The position numbers and the translations under genes are program-made. From Neorhizobium galegae (lineage in GTDB: Bacteria > Pseudomonadota > Alphaproteobacteria > Rhizobiales > Rhizobiaceae): a stretch of 64,000 nt of DNA. Positions 49,463-58,565 of the stretch are shown here, in pieces. Numbering within the stretch: position 1 is the first letter of the stretch; each line of letters begins with the position of its first letter. The stretch is taken from NCBI RefSeq assembly GCF_021391675.1, contig NZ_CP090095.1, positions 2,361,501-2,425,500 on the forward strand. The letters run 5' to 3'. Under the pieces are notes generated by a model. That model did not search any database. It saw nothing but the letters and a program-made list of their open reading frames with translations, and was not told the DNA's origin.

Positions 49463-50244
49463 CCGAAGCCAGATCCGTAACCGAAGCGGAACTGCACGCC
49501 TATGCCGACGGCTTCCTGGACGAGGCCGACCGCGCCCGTGTGCAGGATTTTCTGGCCGGAAACCCGGACGCCGCACAGATGGTGGCCGACTGGCAGGAGC
49601 AGAACGACGAACTGCGCGCCGCCTTCGCCGGTCACGAACGATCGAAACCCACCGATATCCAGCTTCTCACCGGCGGTTTGACGCGCACCAACACACGGCC
49701 GTACCGCCGCTTCGCGCTGGCAGCAGCCGCCGTTGTTATCTTCGCAGCCGGCGCGCTCGGCGGCCATTATGGCCCGCTGCTGTTCGAACGCCCGGATATC
49801 CAGCTCGCCTATACCGAAATCCTGCCCCGCGAGGCCCGCAACGCCTTCCTCGTTTATGCGAGCGAAGTACGCCACCCGGTCGAAGTCTTCGCCAACGAGG
49901 AGACGCATCTCGCCAACTGGCTCGGCAAGCGGCTGTCGATCGCCAATCTCAAGGTTCCGAACCTTCAATCGATGGGCTTCAAGTTGGTCGGCGGCCGCCT
50001 CCTGCCGGTCGGCGGTAAGCCCGGCGCCCTGTTCATGTACGAGGACCAGACGGGCCAGCGCCTGACCGTGCTCGTCGGCCGCAACAAGGAAAACCGCACC
50101 ACCAGTTTTCGGTTCGCCTCCGCCAACACCGTCGAGACCTTTTACTGGATCGACGGCGAGCTCGGATACGCCGTCACCGGCGAAATCTCCCGCGACATGC
50201 TGCGCCGGGTCGCAGAGGAATGTTACCGGCAGTTTCCGAGCTGA
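49459..50244 (+). CDS. Transmembrane anti-sigma factor
   Basis: 261-aa protein of the COG5662 type. The cytoplasmic N-terminus (TEAELHAYADGFLDEADRARVQDFL) should hold the sigma factor; it lacks the HxxxCxxC zinc motif of ZAS proteins. One membrane span follows at about residues 78-97 (RRFALAAAAVVIFAAGALGG), then a ~160-aa periplasmic domain that probably senses the signal. The ATG overlaps the sigma-factor stop. The signal is unknown. Confidence 0.87.
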   Translation: MTEARSVTEAELHAYADGFLDEADRARVQDFLAGNPDAAQMVADWQEQNDELRAAFAGHERSKPTDIQLLTGGLTRTNTRPYRRFALAAAAVVIFAAGALGGHYGPLLFERPDIQLAYTEILPREARNAFLVYASEVRHPVEVFANEETHLANWLGKRLSIANLKVPNLQSMGFKLVGGRLLPVGGKPGALFMYEDQTGQRLTVLVGRNKENRTTSFRFASANTVETFYWIDGELGYAVTGEISRDMLRRVAEECYRQFPS

Positions 50245-50247
50245 TCT

Positions 50248-50604
50248 TCAGCGCAGCGGATCGTTGGCAAGCTCGATCGACCGGCCGTGCGGCGTTGCCT
50301 CGGCGGCCCGCTGCCAGCTCTGCTGCAGCTTCAGGATCGTCTCACCGTCGGCGATGCCCTTGCCGACGAGCAGGCCGGAAAGCGCCGCCACCCAGCAGTC
50401 GAAATAGTCGCTGCCATCCTCCGCCCGGCCGGGCTTGTGAACCTCGCCCGAAAGGGCCTCGGCCCATTCGCTCCAGCTGAACAGCCCGCGCTCGTGCAGA
50501 TGCACGGTCATCGCGAAGGCTTCCGCCGCCCAGGGCTCCGGAAACACCGGATCACCCTCCGGTGACGTCGGCAATCCGGGCGACTGCACCAAAGCCGACG
50601 GCAT
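50248..50604 (-). CDS. Nitrile hydratase accessory protein
   Basis: 118-aa protein of the nitrile hydratase activator family (P14K/NhlE type), related to the N-terminal part of the beta subunit: FPEPWAAEAFAMTVHLHERGLFSWSEWAEAL and SDYFDCWVAALSGLLVGKG. In cobalt-type enzymes it delivers metal by swapping subunits with the alpha chain. Its ATG lies one base after the stop of the beta-subunit gene, and it is last in the alpha-beta-accessory order. Confidence 0.88.
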   Translation of the reverse strand: MPSALVQSPGLPTSPEGDPVFPEPWAAEAFAMTVHLHERGLFSWSEWAEALSGEVHKPGRAEDGSDYFDCWVAALSGLLVGKGIADGETILKLQQSWQRAAEATPHGRSIELANDPLR

Positions 50605-50605
50605 T

Positions 50606-51265
50606 TCACACGCGCTCAAGATAGCTCTCCCAGGCATCGATCGAAACCGTCAGCGTCGGATCGGCGCCCTCGCCCCAGATCTCGGCGCCGTCGAACACGA
50701 CCGTATAGACCCATTGCGGGTTCTCGCCCTTGCCGTGCGCGTTGTCGTCCGGAAACACGTAGGAGCCCTGCACGGCCTCGACCACACCGGTCTTGGCGCG
50801 GGCATAACGCGGCAGCCGTGTATGGGTCTCAGGGTTGAAGTTGCGCGTCCGCACCCGGTCTCCCGGTTGAAAACTCGGTTCGCTTTCGACAGGCCGATCG
50901 CAGGGCCCGCCCTTGGCAAGCACGCCCGGCACCATGTCCGCCTTCAGGATGCGCTTCGGCACCGCCGGCTCCATCTGCTTGTGGCCCGCATCGATTTCCG
51001 CCCTGGTCGCAAAGCCGTGGCGTTCGAGCAGCACTTCCAGCGCCCGTGTCCAGATCTCGTAATAACTCGCACCAAGATACGCCGCCGGCGGAATGTTTTC
51101 GCGCGCATGCCGGCTTTCGTCGATCGTCCAGCCACCGAGAGCACCGCCGGACAACGTCAGCCCCAGCGCCCGCTTCTCCCACTCAGCATGAAAATACGGC
51201 TCGTCCTTTTCCGGCGCCACCGGCCCGAAGCCCATCTGGCCGCCGAGATCATGAGGCCCGTTCAT
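50606..51265 (-). CDS. nthB: Nitrile hydratase subunit beta
   Basis: 219-aa non-catalytic partner that completes the active site of nitrile hydratase, which converts nitriles to amides. It begins [16 protein letters not shown], the conserved family start, and has [14 protein letters not shown] [17 protein letters not shown] plus the SH3-like C-terminal half ([40 protein letters not shown]). The start at 51265 overlaps the alpha-subunit stop by 4 bp. Confidence 0.94.
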   Translation of the reverse strand: MNGPHDLGGQMGFGPVAPEKDEPYFHAEWEKRALGLTLSGGALGGWTIDESRHARENIPPAAYLGASYYEIWTRALEVLLERHGFATRAEIDAGHKQMEPAVPKRILKADMVPGVLAKGGPCDRPVESEPSFQPGDRVRTRNFNPETHTRLPRYARAKTGVVEAVQGSYVFPDDNAHGKGENPQWVYTVVFDGAEIWGEGADPTLTVSIDAWESYLERV

Positions 51266-51915
51266 GGCCGCGGCCCCGCAATCGCCGTGCCGATCATCGC
51301 GTCGCGGCTCACGAGGTCGGCAAGCGCCTCCTCGCCGAAACCTTCTGTGCCTTCCGGCCTTTCGGGGATGACCAGATAGCGCAATTCGGCGGTCGAATCC
51401 CAGACGCGGATCTTCTTGGTATCCGGCAGGCTCAGGCCGAACTCGGCAAGCACGCCGCGCGGATCGAGGACCGCGCGCGAGCGATAGGCCGGTGCCTTGT
51501 ACCAGACCGGCGGCAGGCCGAGTACCGCCCAGGGGTAACAGGAGCATAGCGTGCAGACGACCAGATTATGGGTATCGGGCGTGTTGAACACCACCCGCAT
51601 ATGCTCGCCCTGCCGGCCCGTATAACCGAGGCTCGCGATCGCCGCGGTCGCATCGGTTCTCAGCCATTCGGCGAAATCCGGATCGCTCCAGGCTTTGGCG
51701 ACCACCCGGGCGCCGTTGCGGGGGCCGATCTTCGTCTCATAGGTCTCGACGATCGCATCGATCGCCTTCGGATCGATCAACCCCTTTTCGGTCAGCACGG
51801 TTTCGAGCGCTTTTACGCGCGCCTGCATGTCGCTGTAGCGGTTGTCGTGATCGTGGTCATGGCCGTGCTGGTGGTCATGCCCATGGTCGTGATCGTGGTG
51901 ATGATGTGTAGACAT
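51262..51915 (-). CDS. nthA: Nitrile hydratase subunit alpha, cobalt type, with His-rich N-terminus
   Basis: 217-aa catalytic subunit. The metal-claw motif [10 protein letters not shown] (Cys121, Cys124, Ser125, Cys126) has Thr after the first Cys and Tyr at the end, the cobalt-type form. The first ~24 residues are a run of His and Asp (12 His), not part of the core family; it probably binds cobalt or nickel. GAGGGAGACAACC precedes the ATG. It is 11 bp after the LysE-type gene in one leftward operon. Confidence 0.95.
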   Translation of the reverse strand: MSTHHHHDHDHGHDHQHGHDHDHDNRYSDMQARVKALETVLTEKGLIDPKAIDAIVETYETKIGPRNGARVVAKAWSDPDFAEWLRTDATAAIASLGYTGRQGEHMRVVFNTPDTHNLVVCTLCSCYPWAVLGLPPVWYKAPAYRSRAVLDPRGVLAEFGLSLPDTKKIRVWDSTAELRYLVIPERPEGTEGFGEEALADLVSRDAMIGTAIAGPRP

Positions 51916-51926
51916 GGTTGTCTCCC

Positions 51927-52520
51927 TCACTTCAACATCGGCCAGAGGCTTGCGACAAGCAAGAGCGCCATGGTGATGTTGAACCATTTCAGCCGCGCCG
52001 GCACCGACAACCATTCGCGCAACGCCGAACCGAAGCCGGCCCAGGTCGAAACGCTCGGCACGTTGACGGCGGCGAACGCCAGACCCACGAGCATAACGGT
52101 CGGCAGGTAATATTCCGGGTTCGTATAGGTCGCCATGGCCGTGACCGCCATGACCCAGGCCTTCGGATTGACCCATTGAAAGGCCGCCGCGCCAATAAAT
52201 GTCATCGGCTGCGCTCCGGTCTTGCCGTCCGACAGGCTGCGCGACGTGCCGATCTTCCAGGCGACCCAGAGCAGATAGGCGCCGCCGGCGAATTTGAGTG
52301 CCGTATAGACGACCGGCACCGAATGCAGCAGTGCGCCGAGGCCGAGGCCGACCGCGATCAGCAGCGACAGAAAACCGGCGCCGATGCCGAGCATATGGGG
52401 AATGGTCCGCGTAAAGCCGAAGTTCACGCCCGACGCGAACAGCATCATGTTGTTCGGCCCCGGCGTGATCGAAGTCGTGAAGGCGAACAGGACGAGGGCC
52501 AGAAAGGTTTCCAGCGACAT
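51927..52520 (-). CDS. LysE/RhtB family exporter
   Basis: 197-aa inner-membrane protein with six hydrophobic segments. The family signature is [23 protein letters not shown] at the N-terminus, then [22 protein letters not shown]. Family members export amino acids or related compounds. AGGAGAAAAT precedes the ATG at 52520. It is first in the nitrile hydratase operon, so it may export an amino-acid or amide product; this link is inferred from position only. Confidence 0.88.
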   Translation of the reverse strand: MSLETFLALVLFAFTTSITPGPNNMMLFASGVNFGFTRTIPHMLGIGAGFLSLLIAVGLGLGALLHSVPVVYTALKFAGGAYLLWVAWKIGTSRSLSDGKTGAQPMTFIGAAAFQWVNPKAWVMAVTAMATYTNPEYYLPTVMLVGLAFAAVNVPSVSTWAGFGSALREWLSVPARLKWFNITMALLLVASLWPMLK

Positions 52521-52694
52521 ATTTTCTCCTAGCGCCAATCCGCCCCGGCTGTCTCGGCCATCTCGTTTCGCGGATGGCCTGTCTTTTCGTGATAAGATCG
52601 TTGGACATGATCTTCAAGCGGAACTTGGCAGCTTCAATCGAAGCCATATCTGAGTAGGATGGACTTCTCCAGACGCGACAGATCGAGGCCCGCT

Positions 52695-53537
52695 ATGTCC
52701 GATATCCCGACAGTCACCCTGCCCTCCGGCATTTCGGTCCCGGCTCTCGGCCTCGGCACCTGGCAGATGGGCGAGGACGGCCGCAAGGCCGCGGTAGAGA
52801 TCGAGAGCCTGAAGCGCGGCCTCGATCTCGGCATGACGCTGATCGACACGGCGGAAATGTATGGCGAGGGCGGCGCCGAAAAAATCACCGCGGAAGCGAT
52901 CGCCGGCCGCCGGGATCAGGTGTTTCTCGTCAGCAAGGTCTATCCCTGGAATGCCAGCCGCAAGGGTGTCGTCGAGGCCTGCGAGCGCAGCCTCGACCGG
53001 CTGAAGACCGACCGCCTCGACCTCTATCTCCTGCATTGGCGCGGCGAACATCCGCTGACTGAGACCGTCGCCGGCTTCGAGGAGCTGTGCCGGGCCGGCA
53101 AGATCGGCGCCTGGGGAGTCTCCAATTTCGATCTCGACGACATGCAGGAACTGATGGAGGTGCCGGATGGCGGAAACTGCGCCGCCAACCAGGTCCTCTA
53201 CAATCTCTCCCGCCGCGGCATCGAATACGATCTTCTGCCCTGGTGCCAGGAGCGCGGCATTCCGGTCATGGCCTATTCGCCGATCGAACAGGGTCGGCTT
53301 GCCAGAAGCGGCGAACTGATCCGCATCGCCAAGGCCTATCAGGCGACGCCGGCACAGGTGGCGCTCGCCTTTCTGCTGGAGCGCGACGGCGTCATCGCCA
53401 TCCCGAAATCCGCCAATCCTGACCGCGTCGCGGAAAATTCCGAGGCGGTCGATCTGGATCTCAGCGAGGCGGACTGGACGGCGCTCGACACCGCCTTCCC
53501 GCCGCCGTCGCGCAAGGCGCCGCTTGAGATGATCTAG
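52695..53537 (+). CDS. Aldo/keto reductase
   Basis: 280-aa TIM-barrel oxidoreductase. The catalytic tetrad is visible: Asp and Tyr in [14 protein letters not shown], Lys in [11 protein letters not shown] and His in [11 protein letters not shown]. The NADPH-binding C-terminal segment includes [19 protein letters not shown]. It resembles YeaE-type methylglyoxal reductases, but the substrate is uncertain. The start at 52695 gives the normal N-terminus. It diverges from the LysE gene. Confidence 0.9.
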   Translation: MSDIPTVTLPSGISVPALGLGTWQMGEDGRKAAVEIESLKRGLDLGMTLIDTAEMYGEGGAEKITAEAIAGRRDQVFLVSKVYPWNASRKGVVEACERSLDRLKTDRLDLYLLHWRGEHPLTETVAGFEELCRAGKIGAWGVSNFDLDDMQELMEVPDGGNCAANQVLYNLSRRGIEYDLLPWCQERGIPVMAYSPIEQGRLARSGELIRIAKAYQATPAQVALAFLLERDGVIAIPKSANPDRVAENSEAVDLDLSEADWTALDTAFPPPSRKAPLEMI

Positions 53538-53610
53538 TCGAGATCGGGCGTCCGGCGCTTCGCCGTCAGCGTGCCGAATGCCGGCAAGATATCGATCTCC
53601 GCCAGACCCG

Positions 53611-54183
53611 TTACATCCCCTGCGGACCGCGGTTCATCGCCGCGATCCCGGTGCGGCACACCTCAACCAGCCCGAGCGGCTTCATGATCGCCACGAACTG
53701 GTCGATCTTCGAGGATTTCCCGGTGATTTCCAGGATGAAATGCTCGACCGTCGCGTCCACCACCTTGGCGTGGAAGGCATCCGCGAGCCGCAGCGTCTCG
53801 GCGCGGTGGTCGCCCTGGCCAACAACCTTGACCAGCGCCACCTCACGCTCGATCGGCCGTTCCTGGCCGAGCACGTGGGCGCGAACCGTCAGGTCGACGA
53901 CCCGGTGCACCGGTACGATGCGTTCGAGCTGTGCCTTGATCTGTTCGAGCACCGTCGGCGTGCCGCGCGTCACGATGGTAATGCGGGATAGGTGAGCTTC
54001 GTGTTCCGTTTCCGAAACCGTCAGGCTCTCGATATTGTAGCCGCGACCGGAAAACAGGCCGATCACCCGGGCGAGCACGCCGGGTTCGTTGGCGACGAGA
54101 ACCGAAAGCGTATGGCTTTCGGCCTTCGCCGTCTCAGGCGCGATGAAATAGGCAGAGCCGGTCGGTTGATGATGCGCATTCAT
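53611..54183 (-). CDS. ilvH: Acetolactate synthase small (regulatory) subunit
   Basis: 190-aa regulatory subunit that confers valine feedback inhibition on acetolactate synthase. The N-terminal ACT domain begins HTLSVLVANEPGVLARVIGLF, followed by GRGYNIESLTV; the C-terminal ALS_ss_C domain includes VKVVGQGDHRAETLRLADAF. It follows the large-subunit gene by 50 bp in the leftward ilvBH operon behind the leader-peptide attenuator at 56.1 kb. Confidence 0.96.
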   Translation of the reverse strand: MNAHHQPTGSAYFIAPETAKAESHTLSVLVANEPGVLARVIGLFSGRGYNIESLTVSETEHEAHLSRITIVTRGTPTVLEQIKAQLERIVPVHRVVDLTVRAHVLGQERPIEREVALVKVVGQGDHRAETLRLADAFHAKVVDATVEHFILEITGKSSKIDQFVAIMKPLGLVEVCRTGIAAMNRGPQGM

Positions 54184-54233
54184 GATCTTAGGTCCATTTC
54201 CTCAGAATTTTGTTGAAGGATGTGCCGCCCGTC

Positions 54234-56042
54234 TCAGACGAGCTGGCGACCTTTGGCATCGATGGCATTGGCAACCGCTTCGTCGGTGGCTTCGTCCGGC
54301 AGCAGCATCTCGTTATGCGCCTTGCCTGAGGGGATCATCGGGAAGCAGTTGGCGAGATTGGCGACGCGGCAATCGAAGATCACCGGCTTCTTGACCGCGA
54401 TCATCTCCTCGATCTTGCCGTCGAGCTCCTTCGGATCGTCGCAATACATGCCGACGGCGCCATACGCTTCCGCCAGCTTCACGAAATCCGGCATCGCTTC
54501 CGTATAGGAGTTCGACAGGCGGTTGCCGTGCAACAGCTGCTGCCACTGGCGGACCATGCCCATGTACTGATTGTTCAGGATGAAGATCTTGACCGGCAGG
54601 TTATGCTGGATGGCGCAGGACATTTCCTGGATGCACATCTGGATCGAGGCGTCGCCGGCAACGTCGATGACGAGGGCGTCCGGATGCGCGACCTGAACGC
54701 CGATCGCCGCCGGCAGGCCGTAGCCCATGGTGCCGAGGCCACCCGACGTCATCCAGCGGTTCGGTTCCTCGAACTCGAGGAACTGCGCCGCCCACATCTG
54801 GTGCTGGCCGACCTCCGTGGTGATGTAGGTATCGTGTCCCCTGGTCGCCTCGAACAGACGCTGCAGCGCATACTGTGGCATGATGACGTCGTTGGAATGC
54901 TTGTAGGAAAAGCTCTTGCGAGCCCGCCAGCGGTTGATCTGGCTCCACCATTCCTCGGTCTGCGCCTTGGCCGGCTTTTTCGGCAGCGCACGCCACAGGC
55001 GGACCATGTCTTCGAGAACGCTGCCGACATCACCGAGGATCGGGATGTCCACATGCACGTTCTTGTTGATCGAGGACGGGTCGATATCGATATGGACCTT
55101 GCGCGAATTCGGTGAGAAGGCGTTGAGGCGGCCGGTAATGCGGTCGTCGAAACGGGCGCCGATGCAGACCATGACGTCGCAGTCGTGCATCGCCATGTTC
55201 GCCTCGTAGGAGCCGTGCATGCCGAGCATGCCGAGCCAGTTCTTGCCCGACGCCGGATAGGTGCCGAGGCCCATCAGCGTCGAGGTGATCGGGAAATTGG
55301 TGAGCTCGACCAGCTCGCGCAGCAGCCGCGAGGCTTCCGGGCCGGAATTGACGACGCCGCCGCCGGTATAGAAGACCGGCCGGCGCGCCGAGGCCATCAG
55401 CTCGATGGCCGCCTGGATGGCGTTGATGTCGCCCTGGGTGCGCGGCTGATAGCTGGTGTTCTGGGCGATCTCAGGCTTCGGCGTATAGGTGCCGGTGGCA
55501 AACTGGATGTCCTTCGGGATGTCGACGACGACCGGACCCGGCCGGCCGGTCTGGGCGATGCGGAAGGCCTCGTGGATGACGCCGGCGAGCGCGTTGACGT
55601 CCTTGACCAGCCAGTTGTGCTTGGTGCAGGGCCGGGTAATGCCGACGGTATCGCATTCCTGGAAGGCATCCGAGCCGATCAGCGTCGTCGGAACCTGGCC
55701 GGACAGGCAGACCAGCGGGACCGAATCCATCAGCGCATCCTGCAGCGGGGTGACGGCATTGGTGGCGCCTGGACCGGACGTCACCAGCATCACGCCGACC
55801 TTGCCGGTGGAGCGGGCATAGCCTTCGGCCGCATGGCCGGCGCCCTGCTCGTGGCGCACGAGAATGTGCTTGATGTCGTCCTGCTGGAAGATCTCGTCAT
55901 AGATCGGCAGGACGGCGCCGCCCGGATATCCGAAGATATGCTCGACGCCATTGTCCTTCAGAGCCTTCAGGACAATCTCCGCGCCAGTCATCTGGTTATC
56001 TGGCATCTGGTTATCTGGCATCTGATTGTTCGTATCCGTCAT
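54234..56042 (-). CDS. ilvB: Acetolactate synthase large (catalytic) subunit
   Basis: 602-aa ThDP enzyme making acetolactate or acetohydroxybutyrate, the first common step to valine, leucine and isoleucine. The ThDP Glu lies in IFGYPGGAVLPIYDEIF, with RHEQGAGHAAEGYARSTG, and the metal-binding motif is VIDVAGDASIQMCIQEMSC. The N-terminus has a short tandem repeat, QMPDN-QMPDN-QM, before the core begins (TGAEIVLKAL). It is preceded by an attenuator and leader peptide and followed by ilvH. Confidence 0.96.
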   Translation of the reverse strand: MTDTNNQMPDNQMPDNQMTGAEIVLKALKDNGVEHIFGYPGGAVLPIYDEIFQQDDIKHILVRHEQGAGHAAEGYARSTGKVGVMLVTSGPGATNAVTPLQDALMDSVPLVCLSGQVPTTLIGSDAFQECDTVGITRPCTKHNWLVKDVNALAGVIHEAFRIAQTGRPGPVVVDIPKDIQFATGTYTPKPEIAQNTSYQPRTQGDINAIQAAIELMASARRPVFYTGGGVVNSGPEASRLLRELVELTNFPITSTLMGLGTYPASGKNWLGMLGMHGSYEANMAMHDCDVMVCIGARFDDRITGRLNAFSPNSRKVHIDIDPSSINKNVHVDIPILGDVGSVLEDMVRLWRALPKKPAKAQTEEWWSQINRWRARKSFSYKHSNDVIMPQYALQRLFEATRGHDTYITTEVGQHQMWAAQFLEFEEPNRWMTSGGLGTMGYGLPAAIGVQVAHPDALVIDVAGDASIQMCIQEMSCAIQHNLPVKIFILNNQYMGMVRQWQQLLHGNRLSNSYTEAMPDFVKLAEAYGAVGMYCDDPKELDGKIEEMIAVKKPVIFDCRVANLANCFPMIPSGKAHNEMLLPDEATDEAVANAIDAKGRQLV

Positions 56043-56104
56043 TGTCTTGGTCCATTCGCTGCTGGATTTTTACCGGCGGCTCCTCCGAGCCGGATTGAAG
56101 GCAT

Positions 56105-56186
56105 AAAAAAAGGCCCCCTTGAGGAGCCTGTCTTTCCGCGCATGGGTGGCTGTCGCCGGATGGTTACACCATCCTGCCCATGCGCG
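56105..56186 (-). promoter_or_regulatory. Transcription attenuator of ilvBH
   Basis: Read on the minus strand, a nested hairpin comes first: CGCGCATGGG with CCCATGCGCG (56137-56146/56177-56186), enclosing GGATGG/CCATCC (56158-56163/56169-56174). Then AGGCTCCT pairs with GGGGGCCT around a short loop, followed by seven T (56105-56129), a rho-independent terminator. The hairpins overlap the end of a leader peptide rich in Ile, Leu and Val. This is the layout of ribosome-mediated attenuation. Confidence 0.8.
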
Positions 56187-56220
56187 TTCCCACCACAATA
56201 AGAGCGATCGAAATCTTCAT
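56164..56220 (-). CDS. ilv leader peptide (18 aa)
   Basis: A short frame of 18 codons plus TAA, encoding MKISIALIVVGTRMGRMV. Seven of 18 residues are Ile, Leu or Val, mostly clustered at residues 3-10, and the stop falls in the loop of the hairpin that precedes the terminator. Ribosome stalling at these codons when branched-chain aminoacyl-tRNA is scarce should change folding and allow read-through into ilvBH. I see no strong ribosome binding site. Confidence 0.75.
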   Translation of the reverse strand: MKISIALIVVGTRMGRMV

Positions 56221-56440
56221 GGCGCGAAGTGTTAGCCAGATAAATGTCGCTCGTCAACGTGGGCATGCACCAAAAATCCTCATCTGTCTGATTTTGCTGC
56301 TCCGTTTCCACGCATTCAGCCGCGCGCTTTCCTACACGAGTTGTTAAGGCCGGCACAATATAGTCCTCCTGCTTGGAGAGTAGCGACCCGACGGACGAGC
56401 CGCAACCTGATCCGCCACCCCCAATGATAGGGGCCAGAGT

Positions 56441-58558
56441 TTGTTAAACAACGATCTGCACCGTTCCGCGTCTGCAGGAGAGCAGGATCGTCGCGACGTC
56501 CAGAAGCCCGGCAACCGCATGCTTGGGCGCGTCGTCGCCTGCAACGGCTCGCATGCCACCATTTCCGCCGTTGCCGAACACGGCGAGACCGATCTTACCG
56601 AGCTCTGGTCCGTCGGCCGGCTGATCTCCATCAGCGTCGGCGAAAACCGTGTCGTGGCACTTGCCTATGCGATGCAGACCGGCGGCAAGGAATGGAGTGA
56701 AAACGGCAATACCGGTTTCCACATCGAGGCCGAACTGCTCGGCGAGGTGCGCAAGGGCCCCGATGGTCGCGACGAGTTCACTGGCGGCATCTCCTGTTAT
56801 CCCTATCTCGGCGCCGTGGCGCACCGCATTCGTGCCGCCGACCTTTCCCGCATTTATGATACCGGCAAGAACGAGACCTGCGTGGTCGGCAAGCTGACCC
56901 AGGACGACACAATCGACGCGACGATCCATATTCCGTCGATGCTGTCGAAACACTTTGCCATCGTCGGCTCGACAGGCGTCGGCAAATCGACTGCCGTCTC
57001 CCTGCTCCTCCACAAGGCGATCGAGACCGACCCGAAGCTGCGCGTCCTCATTCTGGATCCGCACAACGAATTTGCCGCAGCCTTTCCCGATCACGCGGTC
57101 GTCATCGATACCGAAACGCTCGACCTGCCCTTCTGGCTGATGCGGCTCGAAGAGTTTTCCGAAGTGGTTTTTCGCGGTCGTCCGGCCGTGGCGGAAGAAC
57201 TGGACATCCTGCGCGACCTCATCCCGGAGGCGAAACGCGCCTTCCGCGGCAATGAAACGTCGCTGATGCGCCGCTCGACCGAAAAGAGCTCGGTCACCGC
57301 CGACACGCCGGTTCCATACCGCATGGCGGACCTTCTGGCGCTGATCGACGAACGTATCGGCCGCCTGGAAGGCCGCGGCGAAAAACCGTTCCTGCGGTCG
57401 CTCAAGATGCGCATCCTGTCGGCGATCAACGATCCGCGCTATCACTTCATGTTCTCCAACAATACGATCAATGACACGATCATGGAGACGATCGCCTATA
57501 TCTTCCGGATTCCAGGTGGAGACCGGCCGATCTCGACCTTCCAGCTCGCCGGCATCCCATCGGAAGTCGTCAATTCCATCGCCTCGGTCCTCTGCCGCAT
57601 GGCGTTCGAGCTTGCGCTCTGGAGCAATGGCGCCGTCCACATGCTCGTCGTCTGCGAAGAAGCGCACCGCTATGTGCCGGCCGACCGGGAACTCGGTTTC
57701 TTCCCGACAAGGCAGGCCATCTCGCGGATCGCCAAGGAAGGCCGCAAATACGGCGTCTCGCTCGGCGTCATCACCCAGCGCCCGGGCGAACTCGACCAGA
57801 CGATCCTGTCGCAATGTTCGACGGTGTTCGCGATGCGACTGTCCAACGACCGCGACCAGGAAATCATCAAGTCGGCGATCCCGAATTCGTCGATCTCGAC
57901 GACCAGCTTTCTGTCGTCGATCGGCAATGGCGAAGCGATCGCCTTCGGCGAGGCGATTTCCGTGCCGATGCGCATGCGGTTTGCCCGCGTCGAGGAAAAA
58001 TACCTGCCCAAGGCCAACGGCGTCGCCGACAAAGGCACGGAGGATACGCCGGATACGGTCGATCTGCGCACCGTGATCGCCCGCATGCGCGCCGTCAGCG
58101 GCCCGGATATTTCCGCCTTCCAGCAAAGCTATGCCACGACGACGGCGCCCTTCCCGGAAGGCGCTCCCGATGCCGAGCAGGACGCGGATGACGATTTCCC
58201 ACCGGCAGGCGAAGCCGAACTCGATCGCTGGAACCGGGAGATCCGCTCGACGGGCCATGTGACGGTCAATCCGACACCGCCCATGGCAGGCAACCCGCAG
58301 CTGGAACCCTACCGGCCGGAAATGCTGCCGCGCGCGGCCGCGCCGGAACAACCCTCGGCGCCGCGCCCCGACCGTTTCGCAGAACTGCGCCGCGAACGTC
58401 CGCCTGAGCCTTCGTCCTACCAGCCCGCGCCTCCGGCGTTCCAGCGTCCACCTGCGCCCGAAGGCGCGCCGCGCCCGAACCCGCTGCTCCGGCGCGAAGG
58501 ATCGCTGCGCGAGAGCCTGCTGAAAAAACCGCTGAGCAGCCTTTACGACAAGGATTGA
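56441..58558 (+). CDS. HerA-like ATPase (DUF87/helicase HerA domain)
   Basis: 705-aa hexameric-translocase-like ATPase. An N-terminal HAS-barrel-type region (about 25-130) precedes the motor with Walker A FAIVGSTGVGKSTAVSLLL (about residues 172-190), Walker B MLVVCEEAHRYVP and the arginine-finger region GVSLGVITQRPGELD. The last ~150 residues are Pro/Arg-rich and look disordered. HerA usually pairs with the nuclease NurA in archaea; no nuclease gene is next to it here. The start is a TTG behind AGGGGCC; the ATG at 56519 is an alternative. Confidence 0.87.
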   Translation: MLNNDLHRSASAGEQDRRDVQKPGNRMLGRVVACNGSHATISAVAEHGETDLTELWSVGRLISISVGENRVVALAYAMQTGGKEWSENGNTGFHIEAELLGEVRKGPDGRDEFTGGISCYPYLGAVAHRIRAADLSRIYDTGKNETCVVGKLTQDDTIDATIHIPSMLSKHFAIVGSTGVGKSTAVSLLLHKAIETDPKLRVLILDPHNEFAAAFPDHAVVIDTETLDLPFWLMRLEEFSEVVFRGRPAVAEELDILRDLIPEAKRAFRGNETSLMRRSTEKSSVTADTPVPYRMADLLALIDERIGRLEGRGEKPFLRSLKMRILSAINDPRYHFMFSNNTINDTIMETIAYIFRIPGGDRPISTFQLAGIPSEVVNSIASVLCRMAFELALWSNGAVHMLVVCEEAHRYVPADRELGFFPTRQAISRIAKEGRKYGVSLGVITQRPGELDQTILSQCSTVFAMRLSNDRDQEIIKSAIPNSSISTTSFLSSIGNGEAIAFGEAISVPMRMRFARVEEKYLPKANGVADKGTEDTPDTVDLRTVIARMRAVSGPDISAFQQSYATTTAPFPEGAPDAEQDADDDFPPAGEAELDRWNREIRSTGHVTVNPTPPMAGNPQLEPYRPEMLPRAAAPEQPSAPRPDRFAELRRERPPEPSSYQPAPPAFQRPPAPEGAPRPNPLLRREGSLRESLLKKPLSSLYDKD

Positions 58559-58565
58559 GCAGGCC

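Noticed and set aside
56344..56631. 95-codon minus-strand frame upstream of ilvB
   Set aside because: It overlaps the 5' part of the HerA-like gene antisense, with no start signals or family match.
56444..58351. 635-codon minus-strand frame opposite the HerA-like gene
   Set aside because: The plus strand carries intact Walker A and B motifs; the antisense frame has none.
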